Below are positions 8,520 to 17,534 of a stretch of 64,000 nucleotides of DNA, piece after piece. The DNA lies in assembly GCF_014204895.1 (NCBI RefSeq), contig NZ_JACHMF010000001.1, positions 930,001 through 994,000 on the forward strand. The letters run 5' to 3'. A program made the translations under genes and the position numbers. The notes below the pieces were generated by a model. It made no database searches. It worked only from the letters and a program-made list of their open reading frames with translations, and was not told the origin of the DNA. Numbering within the stretch: position 1 is the first letter of the stretch; the number at the start of each line of letters is the position of its first letter. This DNA is from Paractinoplanes abujensis (GTDB lineage Bacteria > Actinomycetota > Actinomycetes > Mycobacteriales > Micromonosporaceae).

Positions 8520-8535
8520 GTCGAAGCGCTTCGAC
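8520..8535. promoter_or_regulatory. LacI-type operator 2
   Basis: A second identical 16-bp palindrome, centred 46 bp from operator 1 and 26 bp before the start codon. With flanking bases the two sites read CGTCGAAGCGCTTCGACA and its exact reverse complement. Two dimers or one looped tetramer could bind. Confidence 0.85.
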
Positions 8536-8561
8536 GGATCCCTCCCGGAGGACGAACCAAC

Positions 8562-9872
8562 ATGATTCGATCGCGAGCCGGTCTTACCGCCGGTGCACTG
8601 TTGATGGCTGCCTCGCTCGCTCTCACCGCCTGTGGTGGTGGCGGCAGTGATTCCGAAGAAGGCGCCGACGCCAAGACCCTGACGCTCTGGCACTACGAGG
8701 GCCCGAACAGCGCCATGGGTATCGCCTGGAACAAGGCCATCGAGGACTTCAAGGCCAGCCACCCGGGCGTCGAGGTCAAGTTCGAGGAGAAGGGCTTCGA
8801 ACAGATCCAGCAGAACGCCCAGATGATCCTCAACTCGGACAGCGCGCCGGACATCATGGAGTACAACAAGGGCAACGCCACCTCGGGGCTGCTGAGCAAG
8901 CAGGGGCTGCTCACCGACCTCACCGAGGAGGCGAGCAAGCGGGGCTGGGACAAGGCGCTCAACACCGGCCTGGCCACCACCACCAAGTACGACGAAGACG
9001 GCATCATGGGCTCCGGCAAGACGTACGGGATCCCGAACTACGCCGAGTACGTCGAGGTGTACTACAACAAGGACCTGTTCAAGAAGTACAACCTGCAGGT
9101 CCCGACCACGCTCGACGAGTTCACCAAGGTGATGGACACCTTCGTCCAGAACAAGGTGACCCCGCTCGCGGTCGGTGGTGCCGAGTACCCGGCCCAGCAG
9201 ATCCTCTATTCGCTCGCGCTGAGCAAGGCCGACCGGGCCTGGGTCGACGACTACCAGCTCTACAAGAACAAGGTCGACTTCAAGGGCCCGCAGCTCAAGT
9301 ACGGCGCGGACACCTTCAAGCAGTGGGTCGACAAGGGTTACATCGCCAAGAACTCGGCCGGCATCAAGGCCGAGGACATGGGTGTCTCGTTCACCCAGGG
9401 CAAGTTCCCCATCATGATCTCGGGTTCGTGGTGGTACGGCCGGTTCGTCAACGAGATCAAGAACTTCGAGTGGGGCACGTTCCTGTTCCCGGGCAACAAG
9501 CTGCACCCGGGTTCGAGCGGCAACCTGTGGGTCGTGCCGGAGAAGAGCAAGGCCAAGGCCCTCGCGTACGACTTCATCGACATCACCATGAAGCCGGAGA
9601 TCCAGGCGCTGCTCGGTAACAACGGCGGCGTGCCGGTGGCGGCCGACGCGGCGGCGATCACGGACGCCAAGAACAAGGAACTGATCGAGAACTTCAACAA
9701 GATCTCGTCCGAGGACGGTCTGGCCTTCTACCCCGACTGGCCGGCCCCGGGCTACTACGACGTGCTGGTCGCCGGGGTGCAGGGCCTGATCAACGGCTCC
9801 AAGACCCCGGACCAGGTGCTGACCGAGATCGCCAAGCCGTACGACGAGAACCTCGCCGACCTCGGCAAGTGA
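8562..9872 (+). CDS. ABC transporter sugar-binding lipoprotein
   Basis: 436 residues. A lipoprotein signal peptide ends in the lipobox LTAC with the lipidated Cys at residue 24, followed by a flexible Gly/Ser/Glu stretch. The mature part is a cluster-B extracellular solute-binding protein (LTLWHYEGPNSAMGIAWNKA, later a PGYYDVLVAGVQGLI segment). It captures an oligosaccharide for the two permeases downstream. The first gene of an operon with two permeases and an alpha-xylosidase, so a xyloglucan-derived oligosaccharide such as isoprimeverose is the likely ligand (inference). Start at the ATG after GGAGGACGAACCAAC; upstream in-frame starts would run through the operators. No ATPase gene is present, so a shared MsiK-type ATPase is expected elsewhere. 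Confidence 0.92.
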   Translation: MIRSRAGLTAGALLMAASLALTACGGGGSDSEEGADAKTLTLWHYEGPNSAMGIAWNKAIEDFKASHPGVEVKFEEKGFEQIQQNAQMILNSDSAPDIMEYNKGNATSGLLSKQGLLTDLTEEASKRGWDKALNTGLATTTKYDEDGIMGSGKTYGIPNYAEYVEVYYNKDLFKKYNLQVPTTLDEFTKVMDTFVQNKVTPLAVGGAEYPAQQILYSLALSKADRAWVDDYQLYKNKVDFKGPQLKYGADTFKQWVDKGYIAKNSAGIKAEDMGVSFTQGKFPIMISGSWWYGRFVNEIKNFEWGTFLFPGNKLHPGSSGNLWVVPEKSKAKALAYDFIDITMKPEIQALLGNNGGVPVAADAAAITDAKNKELIENFNKISSEDGLAFYPDWPAPGYYDVLVAGVQGLINGSKTPDQVLTEIAKPYDENLADLGK

Positions 9873-9924
9873 ACCGGATGCCGGCGGAGGTGACCCCTTC
9901 GCCGGCACACGGAAGGGGTATTAC

Positions 9925-10809
9925 ATGAGGCGTAGGGGATATTGGGTCTTCCTGATCCCGGGCGTGCTGCTGTCCTTGCTGGTCATCGTCGTGCCGCTGG
10001 TGATGACCGTCTACACGAGCTTCACCAAGTGGAACGGCGTGGGTGAGCAGCGCTGGATCGGCTTCGACAACTACACCCGGCTGTTCGAGGATTCGCTGTT
10101 CTGGTCGTCGTTCGGCAACATCGTGCTGCTGATCCTGGCCATGGCCGTGGTGCCCACGCTGCTGGGCCTGTTCCTGGCCGCGGTGCTGTTCGACTACGTG
10201 GCCAAGAAGTTCAGCAACCGCTGGGCGTCGCTGTTCCGCAGCGGGTTCTATCTGCCGCAGGTGATCCCGGTGGCGGTCACGGGCATCGTGTGGGGCTGGA
10301 TCCTGCACCCCGAGTACGGCGCGCTCAACAAGATCCTCGACACGATCGGGCTGGGCGGCTTGGCCCACAACTGGCTGGGCGAGCCGGGTTCGGCGCTGTA
10401 CAGCGTCATGGGCATCATGATCTGGGTCCAGCTGGGCTATCCGATCGTCATGTTCATGGCCGGCCTGCAGCGGGTCGACCCGGAGCTGTACGAGGCGGCC
10501 GACCTGGACGGCGCGACCTGGTGGCAGCGGTTCCGCAAGATCACGGTGTATCTGATCCGGCCCGAGTTCTACGTCGTGCTGGTCACGACCACGATCTCGG
10601 CGCTCAAGATCTTCGGTCCGATCTTCGTGCTGACCGGCGGCGGGCCGAGCAACGCCACGCTTGTGCCGTCGTACTTCGCGTACAAGAACTTCTTCGAGAA
10701 GGCCCAGGTCGGGTACGGCTCGGCGATCTCCACGGTGCTGACCGTGCTGATCATTGCGCTGTCCATCGTGTTCCTGCGCCTGCAGAACCGCGCGGAGCGT
10801 AACGCATGA
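9925..10809 (+). CDS. ABC transporter permease (MalF type)
   Basis: 294 residues, six predicted membrane helices, beginning with a hydrophobic segment (VFLIPGVLLSLLVIVVPLVM). The EAA loop that contacts the ATPase is EAADLDGATWWQRFRKITV (about residues 191-209). It forms the translocation pore with the next gene. GGAAGGGG precedes the ATG. It overlaps the next permease by four bases (ATGA), which indicates translational coupling. Confidence 0.92.
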   Translation: MRRRGYWVFLIPGVLLSLLVIVVPLVMTVYTSFTKWNGVGEQRWIGFDNYTRLFEDSLFWSSFGNIVLLILAMAVVPTLLGLFLAAVLFDYVAKKFSNRWASLFRSGFYLPQVIPVAVTGIVWGWILHPEYGALNKILDTIGLGGLAHNWLGEPGSALYSVMGIMIWVQLGYPIVMFMAGLQRVDPELYEAADLDGATWWQRFRKITVYLIRPEFYVVLVTTTISALKIFGPIFVLTGGGPSNATLVPSYFAYKNFFEKAQVGYGSAISTVLTVLIIALSIVFLRLQNRAERNA

Positions 10810-11687
10810 CACTCACAGCAAATCGGACAGAACGTGAGCCGGAGACGGCGGTAAGCGCAGAGAAGCGCACCAACCCGCTCAGGTTCGTCATCCTGGCGGC
10901 CCTGCTGGCGCTGCTGCTGATCGTCATCGCGCCCCTGCTGATCATCACGATCAACGCGGTCAAGAGCCCGGCCGACTACGCGAGCGGCGGCCCCCTGTCG
11001 CTGCCGCCGAGCCTCTACTGGGACGGCATCGTCGACTTCTGGAACCGGGTCGACTTCGGCATGAAGCTCTGGAACAGCTTCATCACCAGCTTCACGGTGG
11101 CCGTGCTGGGTGTGCTGCTGTCGATCCTCAACGCGTACGCGCTGGGCATCGGCAAGGTCAAGGGCCGGGTCTGGTTCCTCGTGTTCTTCCTGGTGGCGAA
11201 CCTGCTGCCGCAGGAGGTGCTGGTCTACCCGCTGTACTTCCTGTCCAAGGAAGCCGGCCTCTACGACAGTCTGATCTCGATCGTCATCATCTTCACGGTC
11301 ATCCAGGCCGCGTTCGGGACCTACCTGCTGACCTCGGTCTATCAGGAGTTCCCGACCGAGTTGCTGGACGCGGCGGACGTCGACGGCGCCGGCAAGCTGC
11401 GCACTCTGTGGAGCGTCGTGGTTCCGGTCAGCCGGCCGACGCTCGGCGTGCTGTTCACGTTCTTCTTCATCTGGACGTGGAACGAGTTCTTCCTGCCGCT
11501 GGTCTTCCTCGTCTCCAACGACAACCAGACCGTGCCGGTGGCCCTCGGCGTGCTGCAGGGCGACCGGCTGATGGACGCCACCATGACCAGCGCCTCGGGC
11601 CTGATCGGCATCCTCCCGGCCATGATCTTCTTCCTCGTCTTCCAGCGCACGCTCACCCGCGGCATCACTGCCGGCGCGATCAAGTAG
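10806..11687 (+). CDS. ABC transporter permease (MalG type)
   Basis: 293 residues with six membrane helices after a 25-residue charged N-terminus. The EAA-type loop reads LLDAADVDGAGKLRTLWSVV, close to the MalG consensus. The partner of the preceding permease; an ATP-binding subunit is missing from the operon, as is usual for actinomycete sugar importers served by one shared ATPase. Confidence 0.92.
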   Translation: MTLTANRTEREPETAVSAEKRTNPLRFVILAALLALLLIVIAPLLIITINAVKSPADYASGGPLSLPPSLYWDGIVDFWNRVDFGMKLWNSFITSFTVAVLGVLLSILNAYALGIGKVKGRVWFLVFFLVANLLPQEVLVYPLYFLSKEAGLYDSLISIVIIFTVIQAAFGTYLLTSVYQEFPTELLDAADVDGAGKLRTLWSVVVPVSRPTLGVLFTFFFIWTWNEFFLPLVFLVSNDNQTVPVALGVLQGDRLMDATMTSASGLIGILPAMIFFLVFQRTLTRGITAGAIK

Positions 11688-11700
11688 TAAGGGACCGCTC

Positions 11701-13932
11701 ATGAAGTTCACCGACGGGTACTGGCTCAAGCGCCAGGGCTTGACCGTCCTGCACCCGGCTCAGCTGCGGGACACTTCTGCCGACGGCAAGACCCTGACCG
11801 CGTACGCCGCCACCAAGCCGGTACGCAGCCGGTCGGACACGCTGGACACGCCGCTCATCACGATCAAGGTCGAGGCGCCGATGCCCGACGTGCTCAAGGT
11901 GACGCTCGGGCATTTCCTCGGCGGCGTGCCCACGGGCCCGAACTTCGCCGTCAACACCGAGGACCACGACGTCACGGTGGGGGACAGCGAACTCACGTCG
12001 GGCCGGTTGACGGCCCGGTTCCGTACGGGGGAGCAGTGGGGTCTTGACTTCGAGGCCGAGGGCCGCCGGCTGACCGGCAGCGGCTGGCGCGGGATGGGCA
12101 TCGTCGACACGGCCGACGGCGAGCATTTCGTGCACGAGCAGCTCGACCTGGGTGTGGGGGAGGCCGTCTACGGGCTCGGGGAGCGGTTCGGCCCGCTGGT
12201 CAAGAACGGGCAGAGCGTCGACATCTGGAACGAGGACGGCGGCACCAGCAGCGAGCTGGCGTACAAGAACGTGCCGTTCTATCTGACCAACCGCGGCTAC
12301 GGCGTGCTGGTCGACCACCCCGGCAAGGTGTCTTTCGAGGTGGCCAGCGAGATGGTGTCGCGCACCCAGTTCAGTGTGGCCGGGCAGACGCTGTCCTATT
12401 ACATCGTGTACGGGCCGACCCCGGCCGACGTGCTGCGCAAGTACACGGCGCTGACCGGCCGGCCCGCGCTGCCCCCGGCCTGGTCCTTCGGGCTGTGGCT
12501 GACGACCAGTTTCACCACACCGTACGACGAGGAGACGGTCACCGGTTTCGTCGACGGGATGGCCGAGCGGGACCTGCCGCTGAGCGTGTTCCACTTCGAC
12601 ACGTTCTGGATGCGCGAGTTCCACTGGTGCGACTTCGAGTGGGACCCGGCGATCTTCCCGGACCCGCCGGGCATGCTCAAGCGGCTGCACGACCGGGGCC
12701 TGCGGACCTGCCTGTGGATCAACCCGTACATCGCGCAGCGTTCGGCTCTGTTCGCCGAGGGTCTGGCCCGGGGCTACCTGGTCAAGAAGGCGAACGGCGA
12801 CGTCTGGCAGTGGGACAGGTGGCAGGCCGGCATGGCGCTGGTCGACTTCACCAACCCCGACGCCCGGGCTTGGTACGCGGCCAAGCTGGCGGTCCTGGTC
12901 GAGATGGGTGTGGACGCGTTCAAGTCCGACTTCGGCGAGCGCGTGCCCACGGATGTGGTCTGGCACGACGGCTCCGACCCGGAGCGGATGCACAACTACT
13001 ACACCCAGCTCTACAACCAGGTCGTCTTCGACGTGCTCAAAGAGGCCAAGGGTGAGGGCGAGGCCGTGCTGTTCGCCCGGTCGGCCACCGTGGGCGGGCA
13101 GCAGTTCCCGGTGCACTGGGGTGGGGACAACTCGGCCACGTACGAGTCGATGGCCGAGAGCCTGCGCGGCGGTCTGTCGCTGATGAGCTCGGGCTTCGGG
13201 TTCTGGAGCCACGACATCGGCGGTTTCGAGGGCCGTCCCGACCCGGCCGTGTTCAAGCGGTGGATCGCGTTCGGCCTGCTGTCGTCGCACAGCCGCCTGC
13301 ACGGCAACCACTCGTACCGGGTGCCGTGGCTCTTCGACGACGAGTCGGTCGAGGTGCTGCGCTCGTTCACGCACCTCAAGTACAGCCTGATGCCGTACCT
13401 GTTCGAGGCCGCGCGGCAGGCCCACGAGCAGGGCCTGCCGGTGATGCGCCCGATGGTGCTGGGCTTCCCGGACGACCCGGCGGTGACCCACCTCGACCGG
13501 CAGTACCTGCTCGGCGGGGATCTGCTGGTGGCGCCGGTGTTCAGCGAGGGCGGCGAGGTCAGCTACTACGTGCCCGCCGGCTCGTGGACGCGCTTCACCA
13601 CCGGTGAGGTCGTCGAGGGGCCGGGCTGGGTGCACGAGACGCACGGCTTCGACAGTGTCCCGCTGCTCGTGCGGCCGGGCGCGGTGCTGCCGATCGGCAA
13701 CCGGACCGACCGGCCCGACTACGACCACGCGGACGGCGTGACGCTGCGCTTGTTCGCCCCGGCTGAGGGCACTTCCACCGTACGGGTGGGGGAATCGGTC
13801 TTCACCGTGACGCGCGACGGCACCGCGCTCCGCGTCGACCGGGACGGGCCCGCGCTGCCGTGGCGGGTGGAGATCGTCGGCGGCGCGTCGGCCGATCTCG
13901 CCGCCGGCGACGCGTCCTGGGTCGCGGGGTAG
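11701..13932 (+). CDS. alpha-xylosidase, GH31 (YicI-like)
   Basis: 743 residues, similar to the usual length of E. coli YicI (about 770). The catalytic nucleophile is the Asp of FKSDFGERVPTDVVW (near residue 409), and the acid/base is the Asp of HWGGDNSATYESMAE (near 475). GFGFWSHDIGGFEG and SSHSRLHG form the -1 site region; this series of motifs is closer to YicI than to alpha-glucosidases. It releases alpha-xylose from xyloglucan fragments such as isoprimeverose. No signal peptide, so it acts in the cytosol on the imported sugar. Starts 13 bases after the permease stop and is the last gene of the operon, with a terminator hairpin behind it. Confidence 0.93.
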   Translation: MKFTDGYWLKRQGLTVLHPAQLRDTSADGKTLTAYAATKPVRSRSDTLDTPLITIKVEAPMPDVLKVTLGHFLGGVPTGPNFAVNTEDHDVTVGDSELTSGRLTARFRTGEQWGLDFEAEGRRLTGSGWRGMGIVDTADGEHFVHEQLDLGVGEAVYGLGERFGPLVKNGQSVDIWNEDGGTSSELAYKNVPFYLTNRGYGVLVDHPGKVSFEVASEMVSRTQFSVAGQTLSYYIVYGPTPADVLRKYTALTGRPALPPAWSFGLWLTTSFTTPYDEETVTGFVDGMAERDLPLSVFHFDTFWMREFHWCDFEWDPAIFPDPPGMLKRLHDRGLRTCLWINPYIAQRSALFAEGLARGYLVKKANGDVWQWDRWQAGMALVDFTNPDARAWYAAKLAVLVEMGVDAFKSDFGERVPTDVVWHDGSDPERMHNYYTQLYNQVVFDVLKEAKGEGEAVLFARSATVGGQQFPVHWGGDNSATYESMAESLRGGLSLMSSGFGFWSHDIGGFEGRPDPAVFKRWIAFGLLSSHSRLHGNHSYRVPWLFDDESVEVLRSFTHLKYSLMPYLFEAARQAHEQGLPVMRPMVLGFPDDPAVTHLDRQYLLGGDLLVAPVFSEGGEVSYYVPAGSWTRFTTGEVVEGPGWVHETHGFDSVPLLVRPGAVLPIGNRTDRPDYDHADGVTLRLFAPAEGTSTVRVGESVFTVTRDGTALRVDRDGPALPWRVEIVGGASADLAAGDASWVAG

Positions 13933-13943
13933 ACGACGAAGTG

Positions 13944-13974
13944 AGTGGGGTCGCTCGCCCGGAGCGGCCCCACT
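13944..13974 (+). terminator. terminator hairpin after the alpha-xylosidase gene
   Basis: AGTGGGG(T)CGCTC pairs with GAGCG(G)CCCCACT around a five-base loop. It separates the transport operon from the PfkB/GH4 genes. Confidence 0.75.
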
Positions 13975-13989
13975 ACGGCTGACCTCGCA

Positions 13990-13995
13990 TAGGAT
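13990..13995 (+). promoter_or_regulatory. -10 element TAGGAT, leaderless PfkB transcript
   Basis: TAGGAT ends six bases before the ATG at 14002, which suggests that the kinase-GH4 pair has its own leaderless promoter. No copy of the upstream operator palindrome is present here. Confidence 0.55.
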
Positions 13996-14001
13996 CTCGA
14001 G

Positions 14002-15030
14002 ATGACCCCGGAACTGGACCTGTTCGTCCCCGGTGTCGTCTATCTCGACATCATCTTCACCGGCTTGGAATCTCTGCCCGAGCCGGGCACCGAGGTGTGG
14101 GCGTCGGGCATGGGCTCGTGCCCCGGCGGCATCGCCAACCTGGCCGTCGCGGCCGCGCGTCTGGGCCTCGGCACCGGCCTCGGCACGGCGCTGGCCACCG
14201 ACGCGTACGGGGACTTCTGCGCGCAGATCCTGTGCGACCAGGAAAACATCAACCTCGACGCGTCGCGCCGCATCGACGGGCACTCGCCGGTCACGGTGTC
14301 GCTGGCCTACGACCGCGACCGCAGCATGATCACGCACGGGCATCCGTTGCCGGTCGGCGCGGACGGGCTGGTCGGCGAGCTCCCGACCTGCCGCGCGGCC
14401 TCGGTGTCGCTGACCAAGGACCGGCTGCCCTGGGTCCGCAAGGCCAAGCAGGCGGGCACGCTGGTGTTCGCCGACGTCGGCTGGGACCCCAGCGCCGAGT
14501 GGCCGCCCGAGATGCTGGACATGCTGGAGGACTGCCACGCCTTCGTGCCCAACGCCGTCGAAGCCATGCAGTACACCCGCGCGTCCACGCCGGAAGAAGC
14601 CCTGCGCCGGCTGGCCGGGCTGGCCCCGGTCGTGGTGGTGACCTGCGGCGGCGACGGCGTGCTGGCCCACGACGCGCGCACCGGCGAGACCGTGCACGTG
14701 CCCGCCGTGCCCGTGCCCGCCCTCGACCCGACCGGCGCCGGCGACGTCTTCACGGCCGGGTTCATCCTGGGCAGCCTGCGGGAGTGGCCGCTGGCCCAGA
14801 GCCTCGCCTTCGCCAACCTGATCGCCGGCCTGTCAGTGCAGCACTTCGGCGGTTCGCTGTCCGCGCCCGGCTGGGGCGACATCGCCGACTGGTGGCGTCA
14901 GGCCGCCCGGCTGGGCTCGTTCGCCGAGCGGTACGCGTTCCTGGACGACGTGATTCCCGGCGGGGAACAACGCACCGTGCGCCGCGCGGGCGCGACCATC
15001 GCCCGACTCTCGGATGCTCATGTCACGTAG
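14002..15030 (+). CDS. PfkB-family carbohydrate kinase
   Basis: 342 residues. The N-terminal PfkB signature GSCPGGIANLAVAAARLG lies near residues 38-56, and the C-terminal ATP/anion-hole motif DPTGAGDVFTAGFI near 244-257 contains the catalytic Asp. It phosphorylates a sugar or sugar-like alcohol in the cytosol; the substrate is not evident. Overlaps the GH4 gene by 17 bases, so the two are translationally coupled. The pairing suggests that the kinase makes a phosphosugar on which the GH4 enzyme acts, or phosphorylates its product (inference). Confidence 0.88.
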   Translation: MTPELDLFVPGVVYLDIIFTGLESLPEPGTEVWASGMGSCPGGIANLAVAAARLGLGTGLGTALATDAYGDFCAQILCDQENINLDASRRIDGHSPVTVSLAYDRDRSMITHGHPLPVGADGLVGELPTCRAASVSLTKDRLPWVRKAKQAGTLVFADVGWDPSAEWPPEMLDMLEDCHAFVPNAVEAMQYTRASTPEEALRRLAGLAPVVVVTCGGDGVLAHDARTGETVHVPAVPVPALDPTGAGDVFTAGFILGSLREWPLAQSLAFANLIAGLSVQHFGGSLSAPGWGDIADWWRQAARLGSFAERYAFLDDVIPGGEQRTVRRAGATIARLSDAHVT

Positions 15031-16336
15031 GAAACTGGTCATTCTCGGTGGCGGCGGGTTCCGGGTGCCGCTGGTCTACGGCGCGTTGCTCGGACCGGAC
15101 TCCCCGGTCGACGAGGTCGTGCTGCACGACGTGGACACGGCCCGGCTGTCGGCCATCACGCGGGTGCTGCGCGCCTTCGAGGGCGGCCCGCGCGTCGACG
15201 CCACCACCGACCTGACTTCGGCCCTGACCGGGGCGTCGTTCGTGTTCAGCGCGATCCGGGTGCACGGGCTCGAGGGGCGCGTGATCGACGAACGGGTCGC
15301 CCTGAACGAGGGGGTGCTCGGGCAGGAGACGGTGGGTGCGGGCGGCATCGCGTACGGGCTGCGAACCGTGCCCGTGGCCCAGGCCATCGCCCGGCGGATC
15401 AGTCTCGTCGCGCCCGAGGCGTGGGTCATCAACTTCACGAACCCGGCCGGGCTGGTCACCGAGGCGATGGCCCAGCACCTGGGCGGCCGGGTGATCGGCA
15501 TCTGCGACTCGCCGTCGGCCCTGGTGCGGCGAGTGGTGCGCGCGCTCGGGGCGTCTCCTTCGTCGGTGGAGATCGAGTACGCCGGGTTGAACCACCTGGG
15601 CTGGCTCACCGCCGTCCGGGAGAACGGGATTGACCTGCTGCCCCGGCTGCTGACGACGCCGTCGCGGGCCGAGTCGATCGAGGAGGGCCGGCTTTTCGGA
15701 GCCGCCCGCCTGCAGGCGCTGGGGGCCGTGCCCAACGAATACCTGCACTACTACTACGACCATTCGTCGGTGGTGCGGGGCCTGCTCGAAGCCCCGCAGA
15801 CCCGCGGCGAATATCTGCTGCACCAGCAGCGCGACGTCTACGCGCGGCTGGTCGCGGCCGACGGCGACCCGTTGCAGGCTTGGCAGGCCGCGCGACGGGA
15901 CCGCGACGCGACGTACATGGCCACCGAAGGCCTGGGGGAACGCGACGCGGCGACGGTCGAGGGCGGCGGCTACGAGGCTGTGGCGCTGGCCCTCATGTCG
16001 GCGATCGCGTCGGGCCGGCCCGCCCAGCTCATCCTGAACGTCCGCAACCGGGGCACGCTGCCCGAACTGGACGACGACGCCGTGGTCGAGGTGCCCTGCA
16101 TCGTGGACGGCTCGGGGGCGCGGCCGCTGCCGACGTCGTTGTTCGCGGGCGGTGTCGACCTGGTGCGGCGGATCAAGGCCACCGACCGGGCCGTGCTGGA
16201 GGCGGCGGCCACGGGCTCGCGTGCCGTCGCCGTACGGGCAATGGCCTCCCACCCCCTGATCGACTCGGTGCCGGTGGCGCGGCGGTTGATCGCGGGATAT
16301 CAGGAGCAGTTGCCGGAGCTCGGCTACTTGAGCTGA
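15014..16336 (+). CDS. GH4 family glycosidase, probable 6-phospho-beta-glucosidase
   Basis: 440 residues. GH4 enzymes use NAD+ and Mn2+ in a redox-elimination mechanism. The N-terminal Rossmann motif is LVILGGGGFRVP. NFTNPAG (near residue 139), GICDSP with the metal-binding Cys (near 161) and GLNHLGW with the metal-binding His (near 191) match the phospho-beta-glucosidase branch. GH4 phosphoglycosidases normally follow a PTS importer; here no PTS gene is visible and a PfkB kinase is coupled instead, which is unusual. The start could be ATG 15014 or ATG 15020. Followed directly by a strong hairpin. Confidence 0.88.
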   Translation: MLMSRRKLVILGGGGFRVPLVYGALLGPDSPVDEVVLHDVDTARLSAITRVLRAFEGGPRVDATTDLTSALTGASFVFSAIRVHGLEGRVIDERVALNEGVLGQETVGAGGIAYGLRTVPVAQAIARRISLVAPEAWVINFTNPAGLVTEAMAQHLGGRVIGICDSPSALVRRVVRALGASPSSVEIEYAGLNHLGWLTAVRENGIDLLPRLLTTPSRAESIEEGRLFGAARLQALGAVPNEYLHYYYDHSSVVRGLLEAPQTRGEYLLHQQRDVYARLVAADGDPLQAWQAARRDRDATYMATEGLGERDAATVEGGGYEAVALALMSAIASGRPAQLILNVRNRGTLPELDDDAVVEVPCIVDGSGARPLPTSLFAGGVDLVRRIKATDRAVLEAAATGSRAVAVRAMASHPLIDSVPVARRLIAGYQEQLPELGYLS

Positions 16337-16364
16337 GGCCGGCCGCACCCCGCGCGGCCGGCCT
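16336..16364. terminator. bidirectional terminator hairpin
   Basis: AGGCCGGCCGC and GCGGCCGGCCT form a perfect 11-bp stem with a seven-base loop, placed between the convergent GH4 and lectin genes. Confidence 0.8.
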
Positions 16365-16394
16365 CCAGGCTTGTTCGTTCCGATTCGGCTCAGG

Positions 16395-16949
16395 TCAGGC
16401 GAAGGCTTTGATGTGCCACATCTGGTCCAGAGCGCCGTTGCACGGATAGGCGATCGCCTGTACCTCTTCGTTCGGGTTGCCGTTCGGGATGGACAGGCAC
16501 CTGTTGCTCGCCGGATTGCGGACCGTGTACACGTCGCTGGCGGAGCCCGGGGCTCTGACCACCGACCAGAGCTGAGCCGGATTGCCCGGGATGTTGGTGT
16601 ATTGGAAGATGGGCCGCGCGAGTGCGTCGACGCCGTTGTTCACGGTTAGGGCCAGCCAGCCCGACGAGTCCGTGGCCAGCGCGTTGCGGAACCGGGCGTA
16701 GCCCTTGTCCACGCTGAACTGCCAGCTCTGCTGGGCTGCCGGCTCACCGGCGAAAGTCCGCATGGCCCTTTGCACGACCCGCACACTGTTGTGTGTGGTG
16801 TATCCCTCCAGAGCCATACCGGTGGCGACGTTGACGATGCGGCTCCAATCTCCTTGCTGGATGGCCAGGGCGGGCGCGGCGGGGGCGATGATGGCGACGG
16901 TGAGACCGGTGACTACGGCGGCCGCGGCTGCGGCGAAGCGGCGAATCAT
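16395..16949 (-). CDS. secreted ricin-type beta-trefoil lectin domain protein
   Basis: 184 residues. A Sec signal peptide (MIRRFAAAAAAVVTGLTVAI, cleavage near ALA) precedes a beta-trefoil resembling RICIN/CBM13: repeats with WSRIVNVATGMALEGY, QSWQF and SNRCLSI plus QMWH. No catalytic domain is attached, so it is a stand-alone extracellular carbohydrate-binding protein. The ATG at 16949 has AGAAGGA eight bases before it, better than the GTG at 16970, where the same purine run would be inside the gene. It is a single gene bounded by the terminator hairpin. Confidence 0.82.
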   Translation of the reverse strand: MIRRFAAAAAAVVTGLTVAIIAPAAPALAIQQGDWSRIVNVATGMALEGYTTHNSVRVVQRAMRTFAGEPAAQQSWQFSVDKGYARFRNALATDSSGWLALTVNNGVDALARPIFQYTNIPGNPAQLWSVVRAPGSASDVYTVRNPASNRCLSIPNGNPNEEVQAIAYPCNGALDQMWHIKAFA

Positions 16950-17063
16950 GGAACACATCCTTCTGATCACCGCTGTCGGCCCGCTCTCGATCGACTCTCG
17001 CCATCTGGTCCGGCCCGCTCGGCTCCGGATCGAACGGCTTGGCCGTTCAACGAGGCGCGATCG

Positions 17064-17525
17064 CTATTTCTGCTGGGCCTTGCGACGGCGGAAGGCGGCT
17101 GCCCGGGCGCGGTTCTGGCAGGTCAGGCAGCAGAAACGACGCTTGCCGGCGGGGGAGGAGTCCACGTAGACGTCCTCGCACTGGTCATCCGCGCAGATGC
17201 CGAGGCGGCCCGGATGCTCAGCCAAGTGGTGGCGTAGCGCCAGCGCGGCCGCCGCCCGGTGAGCCTGTGCCGGGTCGTCGACGGCCCACGCCTCGATCAG
17301 CGTGGGGGTCAGCTCGGGCCGGACGGCTGTGCTCTGCAGCAACTCGGTGACCAGCGCGGCCCGGGTCGTGGCGTCGGAAGCGGCGAAGATCGGGTGCAGT
17401 TCGTCGGCCAGCGCGGTCTGTGCGGCGCCCGGGCGGGGGGCGCGGCCGTCCATCCGGCACGGCAGGGTGCCCCACTCGTTGACCAGGGTGACCACCTCGG
17501 CCATGTCCATCGCTTCCAGCTGCAC
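17064..17525 (-). CDS. CGNR zinc-finger regulator (ABATE domain)
   Basis: 153 residues. The N-terminal ABATE-like helical domain starts with VTLVNEWGTLP. The C-terminal CGNR finger reads CADDQCEDVYVDSS followed by RRFCCLTCQNRARAAAFRRR, with CQNR in place of CGNR but the same spacing of four cysteines. These proteins are presumed stress-related transcription factors. Start GTG 17525 has TACGGT six bases upstream (leaderless). Divergent from an MFS exporter; the two promoters carry an inverted copy of the same 16-bp sequence, so control of both genes by this protein is likely. Confidence 0.85.
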   Translation of the reverse strand: MQLEAMDMAEVVTLVNEWGTLPCRMDGRAPRPGAAQTALADELHPIFAASDATTRAALVTELLQSTAVRPELTPTLIEAWAVDDPAQAHRAAAALALRHHLAEHPGRLGICADDQCEDVYVDSSPAGKRRFCCLTCQNRARAAAFRRRKAQQK

Positions 17526-17534
17526 CCCACCACC

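Noticed and set aside
11680..14697. A stop-free minus-strand frame of 1005 codons opposite the alpha-xylosidase and PfkB genes
   Set aside because: It is the reverse shadow of strongly conserved plus-strand genes; the translation is His/Arg/Gly-rich without any domain.
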